Made by a program: the position numbers and the translations under genes
Assembly: GCF_024752355.1 (NCBI RefSeq)
Contig: NZ_JANTHZ010000001.1
Coordinates: forward strand, 806,001 to 870,000
Length of the DNA: 64,000 nucleotides
Reading direction: 5' to 3'
From: Ancylobacter mangrovi
GTDB lineage: Bacteria; Pseudomonadota; Alphaproteobacteria; Rhizobiales; Xanthobacteraceae
Notes under the pieces: generated by a model
Told to the model about the DNA's origin: nothing
What the model saw: the letters and a program-made list of their open reading frames with translations, nothing else
Databases searched by the model: none
Shown here: one piece after another, positions 33,898-41,554 of the stretch
How positions within the stretch are numbered: position 1 is the first letter of the stretch
How the letters are laid out: each line of letters opens with the position of its first letter

Positions 33898-33941
33898 ATG
33901 ACTTTCGCTCCGGCATGGATAGTATAGGGGGGTACCCTATA
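33898..33941 (+). promoter_or_regulatory. dmeR promoter with G-tract palindromic operator
   Basis: ATGACT (33898-33903), a 16-base spacer and TAGTAT (33920-33925) form a plausible sigma-70 promoter. Overlapping the -10 is a palindrome: TATAGGG (33923-33929), five bases, CCCTATA (33935-33941), with a continuous six-G tract. Operators of the RcnR/CsoR family have just this design, an AT-flanked G/C tract with inverted ends, so it is probably where the downstream DmeR acts. Confidence 0.65.
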
Positions 33942-33953
33942 TTCGAGTGTCCG

Positions 33954-34232
33954 ATGTCCCATACCATCAAGGAAAAGTCCCGCCTGCTGGCGCGGGTGCG
34001 CCGCATACGCGGGCAGGTCGAGGCGGTGGAGCGCGCGCTGGAGGCCGAGCTCGGCTGCGCCGACGTGCTGCAGCTCGTCGCCTCCGTGCGCGGCGCGGTG
34101 AACGGCCTCACCGTCGAGCTGATCGAGGACCACATGCGCCATCACGTGGTCGACCCGGCCACCGAAACCGACCCGGCCCGGGCGCGGGGAGCCGGCGAGC
34201 TCCTCGACGTCATCCGCACCTATCTCAAGTGA
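33954..34232 (+). CDS. dmeR: RcnR/DmeR-type nickel/cobalt-sensing repressor
   Basis: CsoR/RcnR-family regulator of 92 residues. His3, Cys35, His60 and His64 coincide with the metal ligands of RcnR, a nickel/cobalt sensor, and the Cys-only pattern of copper CsoR is absent. It should repress until nickel or cobalt binds. The gene is 17 bases upstream of a CDF transporter, as in the rhizobial dmeRF operon, and a candidate operator overlaps its -10 region. The ATG at 33954 gives the standard family N-terminus. FrmR-type formaldehyde sensing is unlikely because no formaldehyde genes are linked. Confidence 0.88.
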   Translation: MSHTIKEKSRLLARVRRIRGQVEAVERALEAELGCADVLQLVASVRGAVNGLTVELIEDHMRHHVVDPATETDPARARGAGELLDVIRTYLK

Positions 34233-34249
34233 ACCGCCGGAGCTCCGCC

Positions 34250-35329
34250 ATGCATGAGAGAACCGCCTCCGCCCTCGCCGCCGGCACGCTGTCGGACGTG
34301 CACGCGCACAATTTCCTCGGCGAGCGCCATGGCCGCCATGAGCGCCGCACCTGGATCGTCATCGCCATCACCGCCAGCGTGATGGTGATCGAGATCGCCG
34401 CCGGCTCGCTGTTCGGCTCCATGGCGCTGCTGGCCGACGGCTGGCACATGTCGACCCATGCCGCCGCCATGCTCATCACCGCGTTCGCCTATCGCTACGC
34501 CGCGCGCCACGCCGACGACCCGCGCTTCAGCTTCGGCACCGGAAAGGTCGGCGACCTCGCCGCCTTCGCGAGCGCCATCGTGCTGGGCCTCGTCGCCCTG
34601 CTGATCGGCTGGGAGAGCGCGCTGCGCCTCGGCCACCCGATCGCTATCGACTTCAACGAGGCGATCGCCGTCGCCGTGTTCGGCCTTGTAGTGAACCTCG
34701 TCTGCGCCTGGCTGCTGCGCGATGACCACGACCATCTGCACGGGCACAGCCACGGCCACGGACACGGCCACAGCAATGAACATGCGCACGCGCACGACGA
34801 GCATGAGCACGAGGACGATCACGGCCACGATCATGACCACGACCATCCTCACCCCCATGCCTCGCGCAGCGCCCGGGCGGAGCAGAAGGAATCGACGCGC
34901 GACAACAATCTGCGCGCCGCCTACCTGCACGTGATGACCGACGCGCTGACCTCGGTGTTCGCGATCCTCGCCCTGCTCGGCGGTAGCCTCTACGGGCTGG
35001 TGTGGCTCGATCCGGTGATCGGCGTGGTCGGCGCGGTGGTGATCGCCCGCTGGTCGTTCGGCCTGCTGCGCGACACCTCCGGCGTGCTGCTCGACGTCAC
35101 CGCCCCGCAGCGCGGCCTCACCCGCGCCATCCGCTCCACGCTTGAGCATCCGGGCGTGACGGTCACCGACCTCCATGTGTGGCAGGTCGGCCCGGGCCAC
35201 CACGCCGCTGTGGTGGCGCTGCGGGCCAGCGAGCCGGAAGCGCCGGCCGCCTACAAGGACAGCCTCGCCCATATCGAGGGGCTCTCGCACGTCACCATCG
35301 AGGTGAACGCCCTCTCCCGCGCCGCCTGA
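34250..35329 (+). CDS. dmeF: Cation diffusion facilitator, DmeF-type Co/Ni exporter
   Basis: Inner-membrane metal/proton antiporter of 359 residues. The DmeF type is recognised by N-terminal SDVHAHNFLG and by a very His/Asp-rich cytoplasmic loop (about residues 158-205, with HGHSHGHGHGH). Metal-site residues lie in LLADGWHMSTHAAA and YLHVMTDALTSVFA, and the C-terminal domain ends with LHVWQVGPGHHAAVVAL. It exports cobalt and nickel in rhizobia. GGAG lies eight bases before ATG 34250. It forms an operon with dmeR and converges with atzE. Confidence 0.92.
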   Translation: MHERTASALAAGTLSDVHAHNFLGERHGRHERRTWIVIAITASVMVIEIAAGSLFGSMALLADGWHMSTHAAAMLITAFAYRYAARHADDPRFSFGTGKVGDLAAFASAIVLGLVALLIGWESALRLGHPIAIDFNEAIAVAVFGLVVNLVCAWLLRDDHDHLHGHSHGHGHGHSNEHAHAHDEHEHEDDHGHDHDHDHPHPHASRSARAEQKESTRDNNLRAAYLHVMTDALTSVFAILALLGGSLYGLVWLDPVIGVVGAVVIARWSFGLLRDTSGVLLDVTAPQRGLTRAIRSTLEHPGVTVTDLHVWQVGPGHHAAVVALRASEPEAPAAYKDSLAHIEGLSHVTIEVNALSRAA

Positions 35330-35350
35330 TCGGGGCCGGGCCGGCGCGCC

Positions 35351-36787
35351 CTACACCGCCGGCTCCGGCGCGAAGGCGACGCCGGCGGCTTCCAGCACCC
35401 GCGCCGCCTTCAGCGCCGCGTCCTCGCGCCAGGGCGCGGCGATGAGCTGCACCGCGATCGGCAGCCGCTCGCCGCCCGGCACGGGCGCAGCCACCACCGG
35501 CAGGCCGATGAAGGAGATCGGCTGGGTGTAGATGCCGATATTCGGCCGCACCAGCATCTCCCGCCCGTCCAGCACAAAGGTCGTCTGCCCGCCGCGCGGC
35601 GCCGGCACCGGGGTCGCCGGGGCGATCAGCACGTCCCACTCGGCGAACAGCTCCAGCGCTCGGTCGTGGAACCAGCGCCGGAACTTCTGCGCCTTGTCGA
35701 TCAGCGAGCCCGGCAGCACCGCCCCCGCCAGAAGCCGCTCGCGCACCGCCGGGTCGAAATCGCCCGGCCGGGCGCGCAGCCGGTCGAGATGGAGCGAGGC
35801 ACCCTCGGCCATGGTGATGATGTAGGCCGCCGCGCGGGCGCGCTCCACCTCCGGCAGCTCGACCGTCCGGCTCGCGCCCAGCGCCGCGGCCGCCCGCGCC
35901 ACCGCGTCATAGGCCTGCGGTGTGCCCTGGCGGGCGAACCAGCCGCCCAGCACCGCGACCCTGAGCCCCCTCGCCGCCTCCAGACCCGGCAGGGTCGGCG
36001 CGGCCGGCCGGTCGGCGAGCGCGGGATCGTCCGGGTCGGGGCCGGTCAGCGCGTCATAGGTCGCCGCGAGGTCGGCGACGTTGCGCGCGAACGGGCCGAG
36101 ATGGTCGAGGCTCGCCACGAAGGGGAAGCTGCGCGCGCGCGACAGCCGGCCATAGGTCGGCTTCAGCCCGAAGATGCCGCAGAAGGAGGACGGCACCCGG
36201 ATCGAGCCGTTCGTGTCCGAGCCGAGCGAGAGCGGCACCAGCTTGCCGCCCACCGCCGCCCCCGAGCCGCCCGACGAGCCGCCCGCCATGTGGGCCGGGT
36301 CGTGCGGGTTGCGCGAATGGTCGTCATGGACGTTCTCGCCGGTGAAGTCATAGGCGTACTCGCCCATGTTCAGCGCGCCGAGGCACACCGCGCCCGCCGC
36401 GCCCAGCCGCTCCACCAGCGCCGCGTCGCGCGCGGCCGGCGGGCGGTCGCGGTTGATCCGCGAGCCGGCACGGGTCGGCAGGCCCTCGATATCGAACAGG
36501 TTCTTCACCGCGAACGGCACCCCGGCGAGCGGGCCGAGCGGGGCGCCGGCCGCGCGGGTGGCGTCGATCGCGTCGGCCTCGGCGCGGGCGCGCGCGGCGG
36601 TCACGTCGGTGAAGGCGTGGAGCACCGGATCGACAGCGGCGATGCGCGCCAGCGCCGCCTCGGTCACCGCCCGCGCGCTCACCCGCCCGGCGCGGATGGC
36701 GGCGGCAAGGGTCAGCGCCGGGCCGGCGAGCAGTTCGGCGGCCAGCGGATCGAGCGCAGAGGCCTCGGCTTCGGCGGGCGCGCTCAT
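35351..36787 (-). CDS. atzE: Amidase-signature enzyme, AtzE-type (1-carboxybiuret hydrolase catalytic subunit)
   Basis: Amidase of 478 residues. The catalytic triad is Lys95 (FAVKNLF), cis-Ser171 (MAGGSSGGSG) and Ser195 (SDTNGSIRVP). AtzE hydrolyses 1-carboxybiuret to allophanate-type products in cyanuric acid breakdown and needs AtzG as partner; the upstream gene is an AtzG-like protein that overlaps by four bases, which supports the call over a generic GatA or allophanate hydrolase. No AtzD, AtzH or allophanate hydrolase lies nearby, so the natural substrate may be another carboxylated urea-like compound. Confidence 0.8.
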   Translation of the reverse strand: MSAPAEAEASALDPLAAELLAGPALTLAAAIRAGRVSARAVTEAALARIAAVDPVLHAFTDVTAARARAEADAIDATRAAGAPLGPLAGVPFAVKNLFDIEGLPTRAGSRINRDRPPAARDAALVERLGAAGAVCLGALNMGEYAYDFTGENVHDDHSRNPHDPAHMAGGSSGGSGAAVGGKLVPLSLGSDTNGSIRVPSSFCGIFGLKPTYGRLSRARSFPFVASLDHLGPFARNVADLAATYDALTGPDPDDPALADRPAAPTLPGLEAARGLRVAVLGGWFARQGTPQAYDAVARAAAALGASRTVELPEVERARAAAYIITMAEGASLHLDRLRARPGDFDPAVRERLLAGAVLPGSLIDKAQKFRRWFHDRALELFAEWDVLIAPATPVPAPRGGQTTFVLDGREMLVRPNIGIYTQPISFIGLPVVAAPVPGGERLPIAVQLIAAPWREDAALKAARVLEAAGVAFAPEPAV

Positions 36788-37029
36788 GGCCGGACGCTCC
36801 CCGTCTCCACATCGCCCGGAGCCGCGTCGCCCGGCTGGTAAACCGGCGCCGGCTCGGCCTCGTCCGGCAGCGGGAAGGTGCTGACGAGCCGCGCCATGGC
36901 GAGCGCGGTCTCCAGATGCATGACCACGCGCGGGCGCAGCTCCGGCTCCAGCGGCAGTTCCATCACCGCCAGCGCCGCGTCGAGAAAGGCGCCCGCCTCG
37001 CCCCCGCCCCCGGATTGCCGCCTGTCCAT
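36784..37029 (-). CDS. atzG: AtzG-like small subunit (DUF4089)
   Basis: Protein of 81 residues with the DUF4089/AtzG helical core: AFLDAALAVMELPLEPELRP, then VVMHLETALAMARLVSTFPL. In the known complex AtzG binds AtzE and is required for its activity, in a way similar to GatC with GatA. ATG 37029 has GGAG nine bases upstream, and the stop overlaps the atzE start in ATGA. An in-frame extension to 37146 has no family likeness. The function as 1-carboxybiuret hydrolase subunit is inferred from the pair. Confidence 0.8.
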   Translation of the reverse strand: MDRRQSGGGGEAGAFLDAALAVMELPLEPELRPRVVMHLETALAMARLVSTFPLPDEAEPAPVYQPGDAAPGDVETGSVRP

Positions 37030-37336
37030 CGCGTCCGCTCCTGCCTCTTTGTGCGCCACCGCACGCGTCGTTGCATACATTAAGCGTGCCACCACTCCAG
37101 CCTCAAGGCAGAAAGGGCGCGATGCCCTCGGCTTCCACGCCACCATCAGGCTTTGCCATGTTCATCGAGCCGGCCGCACGATCCGGCCCCGCCGGCGCGA
37201 TCCACGCGCAATTCCCGTCGCGCGCGGCGCCTCTCGCCCGCCGTCCTGCACGCGCGGACGCGCATGCCGTGGGGTCTTGCACAGGTGGTCTTGCAAAGCG
37301 GATGCCGCGCAAGTAGGTTCCGCGCCGTTCTGGCAC
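37030..37336. other. Intergenic region between atzG and tRNA-His
   Basis: This 307-base gap should contain the atzG-atzE promoter (minus strand) and the tRNA-His promoter (plus). I find no convincing hexamers, no hairpin and no coding sequence. A TGGCAC on the minus strand near 37085 lacks the spacing for a sigma-54 promoter. Confidence 0.4.
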
Positions 37337-37413
37337 GCAGCTGTAGCTCAGTTGGTTAGAGCGCCGGTCTGTGGAACCGGAGGTCGGTGGTTCGAGCCCA
37401 CCCAGCTGTACCA
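37337..37413 (+). tRNA. tRNA-His (GTG)
   Basis: A 77-base cloverleaf folds completely: acceptor 37337-37343 with 37403-37409, D stem 37346-37349/37359-37362, anticodon stem 37364-37368/37376-37380 with anticodon GTG at 37371-37373, T stem 37386-37390/37398-37402, and an encoded CCA end (37411-37413). The base before the acceptor is C and the discriminator is A73 (37410), so the usual G-1:C73 identity pair of tRNA-His is absent, as known for most alphaproteobacteria. Confidence 0.98.
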
Positions 37414-37441
37414 GAATCGGCGCCGCGCGCGCCTTCCCGCC

Positions 37442-37939
37442 TCACTCCGACAGCGACGACGTCATCGACTGCGCGATCCACGCGTCGAGCGGCATCTTTG
37501 CCTTGGCCGCCGCGGCCTGCGCCGACTGCAGCAGCTCGGGCGGCAGCGGCACGCTGACGATGATCCGCGTCGTGTCGCCGAGCTGATAGACCAGCGAGGT
37601 GATCTGGGCGGCGAAGCGGCGCATCTTGGCGGTGCGGGCCTCCGCGTCGAGCGCGCCGTCCTGCGCCACGGTCGGGCAATAGGCGGCGATCAGGTGGTCG
37701 ATGATGTAGGGTGCCTTCGCCCCGTCCTGGCGCAGCGTGCCGATCGCGGCGTTGAGCTTGGCCGGGTCGTCCATCGAATCGCCCGAGGGCAGCAGCTTCT
37801 GGACGTCGGCGATGGTCGGCCTGGCACCAGGCTCGCTGGGCGTCGGGCACTCGAATCCCGCCCCGGCGGCGAGCGCCGGGCTGGCGGCGGCGATTCCCCC
37901 GGCAAGGCCGAGCGCGAGCACAAAAGCAGCGGTCTTCAT
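37442..37939 (-). CDS. Exported hypothetical protein
   Basis: Periplasmic protein of 165 residues. The signal peptide ends near SPALAAG (residue 26). The mature part includes two Cys (FECPTPSEP and AAYCPTVAQ) about 60 residues apart, a helical segment DDPAKLNAAIGTLRQDG, and a C-terminal region with alternating beta and helical character (TTRIIVSVPLPPELLQSAQ, AWIAQSMTSSL). GGGGAGG lies before ATG 37939. No family is recognised. Its start is divergent from nothing; upstream on the same strand is the DUF3141 gene. Confidence 0.7.
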   Translation of the reverse strand: MKTAAFVLALGLAGGIAAASPALAAGAGFECPTPSEPGARPTIADVQKLLPSGDSMDDPAKLNAAIGTLRQDGAKAPYIIDHLIAAYCPTVAQDGALDAEARTAKMRRFAAQITSLVYQLGDTTRIIVSVPLPPELLQSAQAAAAKAKMPLDAWIAQSMTSSLSE

Positions 37940-38107
37940 CGAATCCTCCCCACCACACGTCAGCGGAATCGTTCGCGGGAACCCGCGGCGTTCCGTGACG
38001 GCAGACTAGACGAGGTATCCGCGCGCCGACACCCTCCCGGAGGCGGTCCGCCGGTACGGCTTATGACGATGGGTTTAGCGAACGGAAACCCGCCGCGCCC
38101 GCAGGAG

Positions 38108-39844
38108 CTAGGCCGGCGCGTGGCGACGCCTCCGGCGTGTTCGGCCCTCGCCGAACCAGAGCTGCATCGGCGCCGAGCCGTAGAGGCCGAAGAACCAGTC
38201 CTCGGTCGCCTGGTCGCGCATCACCCGCCAGGCGTCGATCGAGGCTGAGATCGTCCGCGAGAGCGATTCCTGCGCCTCCATGAAGGGGTTGTCGGCCGCG
38301 ACCGGCCGGCGATGGGCGCGGATCGACGGCGCCAGCGCGGCGGGAATCGCGGTCCACGGGTTGAGCCCGGAGAACAGCGTGTAGCTCAGCCGCAGCGGGT
38401 GGAGCGCGCGCAGCGCCTCTGCGCTCGCCTCGTTGACGCCCGCCCGCACCAGCGGCTGCACGAAGGCGCGGTAGAGCGCGAGGTTGATCTGCGAGATGCG
38501 GTCCACCGCCGCAAAGGCCGCGTTCTCGTCCGGCGTGTTGCGGCCGAAGGCACGCACATCGTCCACCGTGCGCGGCTCGAACGCCACCGCCCATTGCGGC
38601 CCGCCCTCGATGCCGGCCGGGGTGCCATCCTGCACGGCGGGCGTGATCACCATCTCGTAGAGGCCGGGGCCAAGGTCGTTGATCGCGTCCATGGTGAGCA
38701 CGAACTCCTCGTCCTCGCGGTCGGCCACCCTGGCCGAGACGAACAGGCCCAGATGCCCGGTCCGGTCCTCGACCGCATAGACGATGACGCGCCCCGCCGC
38801 GCGGATCTCCTCGACGTCGCGGTAGAGGTCGGGGATCCAGCCCAGCGTCTGCGCCGGCGGGGAGATGTGGTCCCTGGTCGAGGTCAGGATCACGGTCGGC
38901 GAATTGAGCGCGCGCAGGTCGACCTTCGTCCCGTCGCGCGCGGTCAGCGCGCCGCGGGCGAGCCGGTCGCCGACGAACATGTTGTCGACGAGGTACTGGA
39001 TCTCCTCGGCGTTGAAGAGCACGAAATCGCCCCACCAGCGCTCGAAGGCGAGGTAGCGCTCGGCGCCCTCGTCGACATGGGCGTAGACCTCGTACTGCTT
39101 GTCCCACAAATAGTTGGCCGGGCCGAGCAGGTCGAAGTTCATCACCAGCCAGGCGCCGTCGAAAGTGCCGTTGCCGAGGTCGCCGGTCAGCGCGGTGGGC
39201 CAGCTCCCGCCGAGCAGCCCGCCGAGATAGCGCATCGCCGCCTCGCCGCGCCGGCCCTGCCAGTAGGACATGGGCGAGCCGACGATCAGGCAGGGGCCGA
39301 ACAGGTCCGGCCGCAGCGCCGCCGCCATCAGCACCTGGTAGCCGGCCTGGCAATTGCCGATCGCCGCCGGCCGGGGCGCGTCCGGGTGCTCCTCGACGAT
39401 GCGTTCCATGAAGGCGATCTCGCCCTCGATCACGTCGAGAAAGGTCTGGCCCGGCTCGGGCTCGGCGCTGAAGCCGATGAAATAGACCGGGTGCCCGGCG
39501 GCGAGCGCGTCGCCGATCTCGCTTTCCTGCTTGAAGCCGCCGATGCCCGCCCCCTGCCCGGCGCGCGGGTCGATCACCATCACCGGCCGCTTGGCCGGGT
39601 CGGCCGGCATGTTGGCCGGCGGCAGGATGCGGTGGAGCGCGAAGTTGATCGGCCGGGGCAGCGCGCGCCCGCTCATCACCACCTCATGGTCGAACCACAG
39701 CACCATCGCCCGCGGCTCGGCGGCCATGCGGATCTGCGTATCGCCGCGCTGGCGCAGCGTGTCGAGGAAGAGCACCCATCGCTGCCCGGCATCCACCGCG
39801 TAGTCCGACCAGGCGTTGAAGACGGCATCCGATGGTCCGGTCAT
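38108..39844 (-). CDS. DUF3141 family protein (PhaC-like alpha/beta-hydrolase)
   Basis: Protein of 578 residues matching DUF3141, distantly like class I poly(3-hydroxyalkanoate) synthases. An alpha/beta-hydrolase core shows PVMVIDPRAGQGAGIGGFK, the nucleophile-like elbow AIGNCQAGYQVLMAAALRP (Cys near residue 166) and VILTSTRDHISPP with a later GHLGLFVS that could carry the His. GGAG lies nine bases before ATG 39844. It is divergent from a class III CoA-transferase gene. Relatives are sometimes linked to polyhydroxyalkanoate genes, but none is here, so polymer synthesis is not claimed. Confidence 0.82.
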   Translation of the reverse strand: MTGPSDAVFNAWSDYAVDAGQRWVLFLDTLRQRGDTQIRMAAEPRAMVLWFDHEVVMSGRALPRPINFALHRILPPANMPADPAKRPVMVIDPRAGQGAGIGGFKQESEIGDALAAGHPVYFIGFSAEPEPGQTFLDVIEGEIAFMERIVEEHPDAPRPAAIGNCQAGYQVLMAAALRPDLFGPCLIVGSPMSYWQGRRGEAAMRYLGGLLGGSWPTALTGDLGNGTFDGAWLVMNFDLLGPANYLWDKQYEVYAHVDEGAERYLAFERWWGDFVLFNAEEIQYLVDNMFVGDRLARGALTARDGTKVDLRALNSPTVILTSTRDHISPPAQTLGWIPDLYRDVEEIRAAGRVIVYAVEDRTGHLGLFVSARVADREDEEFVLTMDAINDLGPGLYEMVITPAVQDGTPAGIEGGPQWAVAFEPRTVDDVRAFGRNTPDENAAFAAVDRISQINLALYRAFVQPLVRAGVNEASAEALRALHPLRLSYTLFSGLNPWTAIPAALAPSIRAHRRPVAADNPFMEAQESLSRTISASIDAWRVMRDQATEDWFFGLYGSAPMQLWFGEGRTRRRRRHAPA

Positions 39845-40105
39845 AGTCGGTTCTCCTCGCCGCGCCCGGCGGCGCTCCCGCCTCGATGCGCCCGGGACGT
39901 GACGCTTTTGCGTTCGCCCGCCAGCCCGCCCGTCCGCCTTTGGGATGACGGCACGCAACGGGTGGGGCCGGGCGGGCGAGCCCGATCCACATCTATCGCA
40001 TTCGCCAGCCGATGGAGGTCGGGTGATCCCGTAGAACCGGCAGCTTCGGCAATGCCATCATGCCGCGGACGGAGACGGCAAGCGGCAGGCGGACAGGGAC
40101 GGGCC

Positions 40106-41329
40106 ATGACGGAGCGGATGGACGTGGATACGAATACGGGCACGGCCGAAAGCACCGGCGCCGATTCCGCCCCGCTGGTCGGCCCGCTCGCCGGGCTGCT
40201 GGTGCTCGACCTCACCCACGTCCTCAACGGCCCGTTCGGCACCATGATGCTGGCCGATCTCGGCGCCCGCGTCATCAAGATCGAGCCGCCCGGCGGGGGC
40301 GACGACACCCGCACCTACGGCCCGTTCCTCGGCGATACCTCGCTCTATTTCGCTTTCGTCAACCGCGGCAAGGAGAGCATCGTGCTCGACCTCAAGGCCG
40401 AGGCCGACCGCGCCGTGTTCCTCGACATGGTGCGCCGCGCCGACGTGCTGGCGGAGAATTTCCGCCCCGGCGTCATGGCCCGGCTCGGCTTCGCCTATGA
40501 GGATCTCGCGCGCATCAATCCGCGCCTCGTCTACGCCTCCTCCTCCGGCTTCGGCCAGACCGGGCCGCTGGCCGCGGCGCCCGCCTATGACACCATCATC
40601 CAGGCCATGAGCGGGCTGATGAGCATGACCGGCTTCCCCGAAGGGCCGCCCACGCGCGTGGGCACCTCGCTCTCGGACCTGCTCGGCGGGCTGCACATGT
40701 TCGCCGGCATCGCCGCCGCCCTCTATGCCCGCGAGAGGACCGGGCGCGGCACCCATGTCGACGTGTCGATGTTCGACGCCACCCTCGCCTTCCTCGAGCA
40801 CGGGGCGATGGAGTTCACCGCGACCGGCCATGCGCTGGGCCGGATCGGCAACCGCCATCCCTTCCTCGCCCCGTTCGACCTCTATGCCTGCGCGGACGGG
40901 CACATCGCGATCTGCTGCGGCAACGACCACCTGTTCGGCGCGCTGTGCGCCGTGCTCGGCCGCCCGGAGCTTTCGGACGATCCGCGCTTTCGCGACAATT
41001 CGAGCCGCGTCGCCCATGTCGACGCCCTCAAGGCGGAGCTGGAGACCGACCTCGCGCGCCGGCCGGCGCAGCACTGGCTGGAGGCGATCCACGCCGCCGG
41101 AGTGCCGGTCGGCCCGCTGCTCGACGTCACGCAGGCGCTCTCCCAGCCGCAGGTCGCGGCGCGCAACATGCTGGTTGAGGCTGGCGGCATCGCCATGCCG
41201 GGAACCCCGCTCAAGATGGCCGGCTATCCCGATCCGCATGTGCGGGCCGGCGCGCCCGGGCTCGACGCCGACGGCGCCCGCCTGCGGCGCGAATTCGCCG
41301 GCATGGGAAAGCCGGGCGAGGCGCCCTGA
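40106..41329 (+). CDS. CaiB/BaiF (class III) CoA-transferase
   Basis: Enzyme of 407 residues that swaps CoA between carboxylic acids. Family motifs include LLVLDLTHVLNGPFGTMMLADLGARVIKIEPP at the N-terminus, here quoted in parts: VLDLTHVLNGPFG and GARVIKIEPPGGGD. The catalytic Asp lies in VGTSLSDLLGG (near residue 190), followed by GRGTHVDVSMFDATLAFLEH. The substrate acid cannot be deduced; carnitine, formate/oxalate and bile acid types share this fold. ATG 40106 is in frame with the family start. It is divergent from the DUF3141 gene. Confidence 0.9.
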   Translation: MTERMDVDTNTGTAESTGADSAPLVGPLAGLLVLDLTHVLNGPFGTMMLADLGARVIKIEPPGGGDDTRTYGPFLGDTSLYFAFVNRGKESIVLDLKAEADRAVFLDMVRRADVLAENFRPGVMARLGFAYEDLARINPRLVYASSSGFGQTGPLAAAPAYDTIIQAMSGLMSMTGFPEGPPTRVGTSLSDLLGGLHMFAGIAAALYARERTGRGTHVDVSMFDATLAFLEHGAMEFTATGHALGRIGNRHPFLAPFDLYACADGHIAICCGNDHLFGALCAVLGRPELSDDPRFRDNSSRVAHVDALKAELETDLARRPAQHWLEAIHAAGVPVGPLLDVTQALSQPQVAARNMLVEAGGIAMPGTPLKMAGYPDPHVRAGAPGLDADGARLRREFAGMGKPGEAP

Positions 41330-41419
41330 CGTCCCCGCCTCCCGACGCGGCCGTGCGTTTTCGCGCTCAGTGGTGCCGATCGGAAAGCCCCGCCCGTCCC
41401 GCCATGCGAGCCTCGTCGT

Positions 41420-41489
41420 CGACAGCCAAGCTGTCGTCCTCTCCCCTCCAACTTTTCAGGTGACGACGGGCCCTGTTCCGTCGTCACCT
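41420..41489 (+). ncRNA. Structured leader upstream of the cation/proton antiporter
   Basis: Two hairpins lie between the CoA-transferase and antiporter genes. The first is a 7-bp stem (41420-41426/41430-41436) with a three-base loop. The second is a perfect 12-bp stem (41458-41469/41478-41489) with an eight-base loop, 65 bases before the GTG start. Neither is followed by a U-tract. They may be a 5' leader with regulatory RNA structure, for example a cation-sensing riboswitch of a class associated with Na+/H+ antiporters, or the second could be a read-through-limiting hairpin for the upstream gene. Class assignment is not possible here. Confidence 0.4.
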
Positions 41490-41554
41490 CTCTTCCGGCG
41501 AGCGGTGGGCAACCGGCCGCGCGCCGCTGATTCCCCGGCGCGAGGTCTGGCCCC

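Noticed and set aside
37060..37090. TGGCAC on the minus strand upstream of atzG, suggesting a sigma-54 promoter
   Set aside because: The following TGCA is 14 bases from the GG instead of the required 10 between GG and GC, so the element lacks the essential spacing.
38312..40105. In-frame upstream extension of the CoA-transferase by about 600 codons
   Set aside because: The extension is antisense to the DUF3141 gene and has no family similarity; the enzyme starts at 40106.
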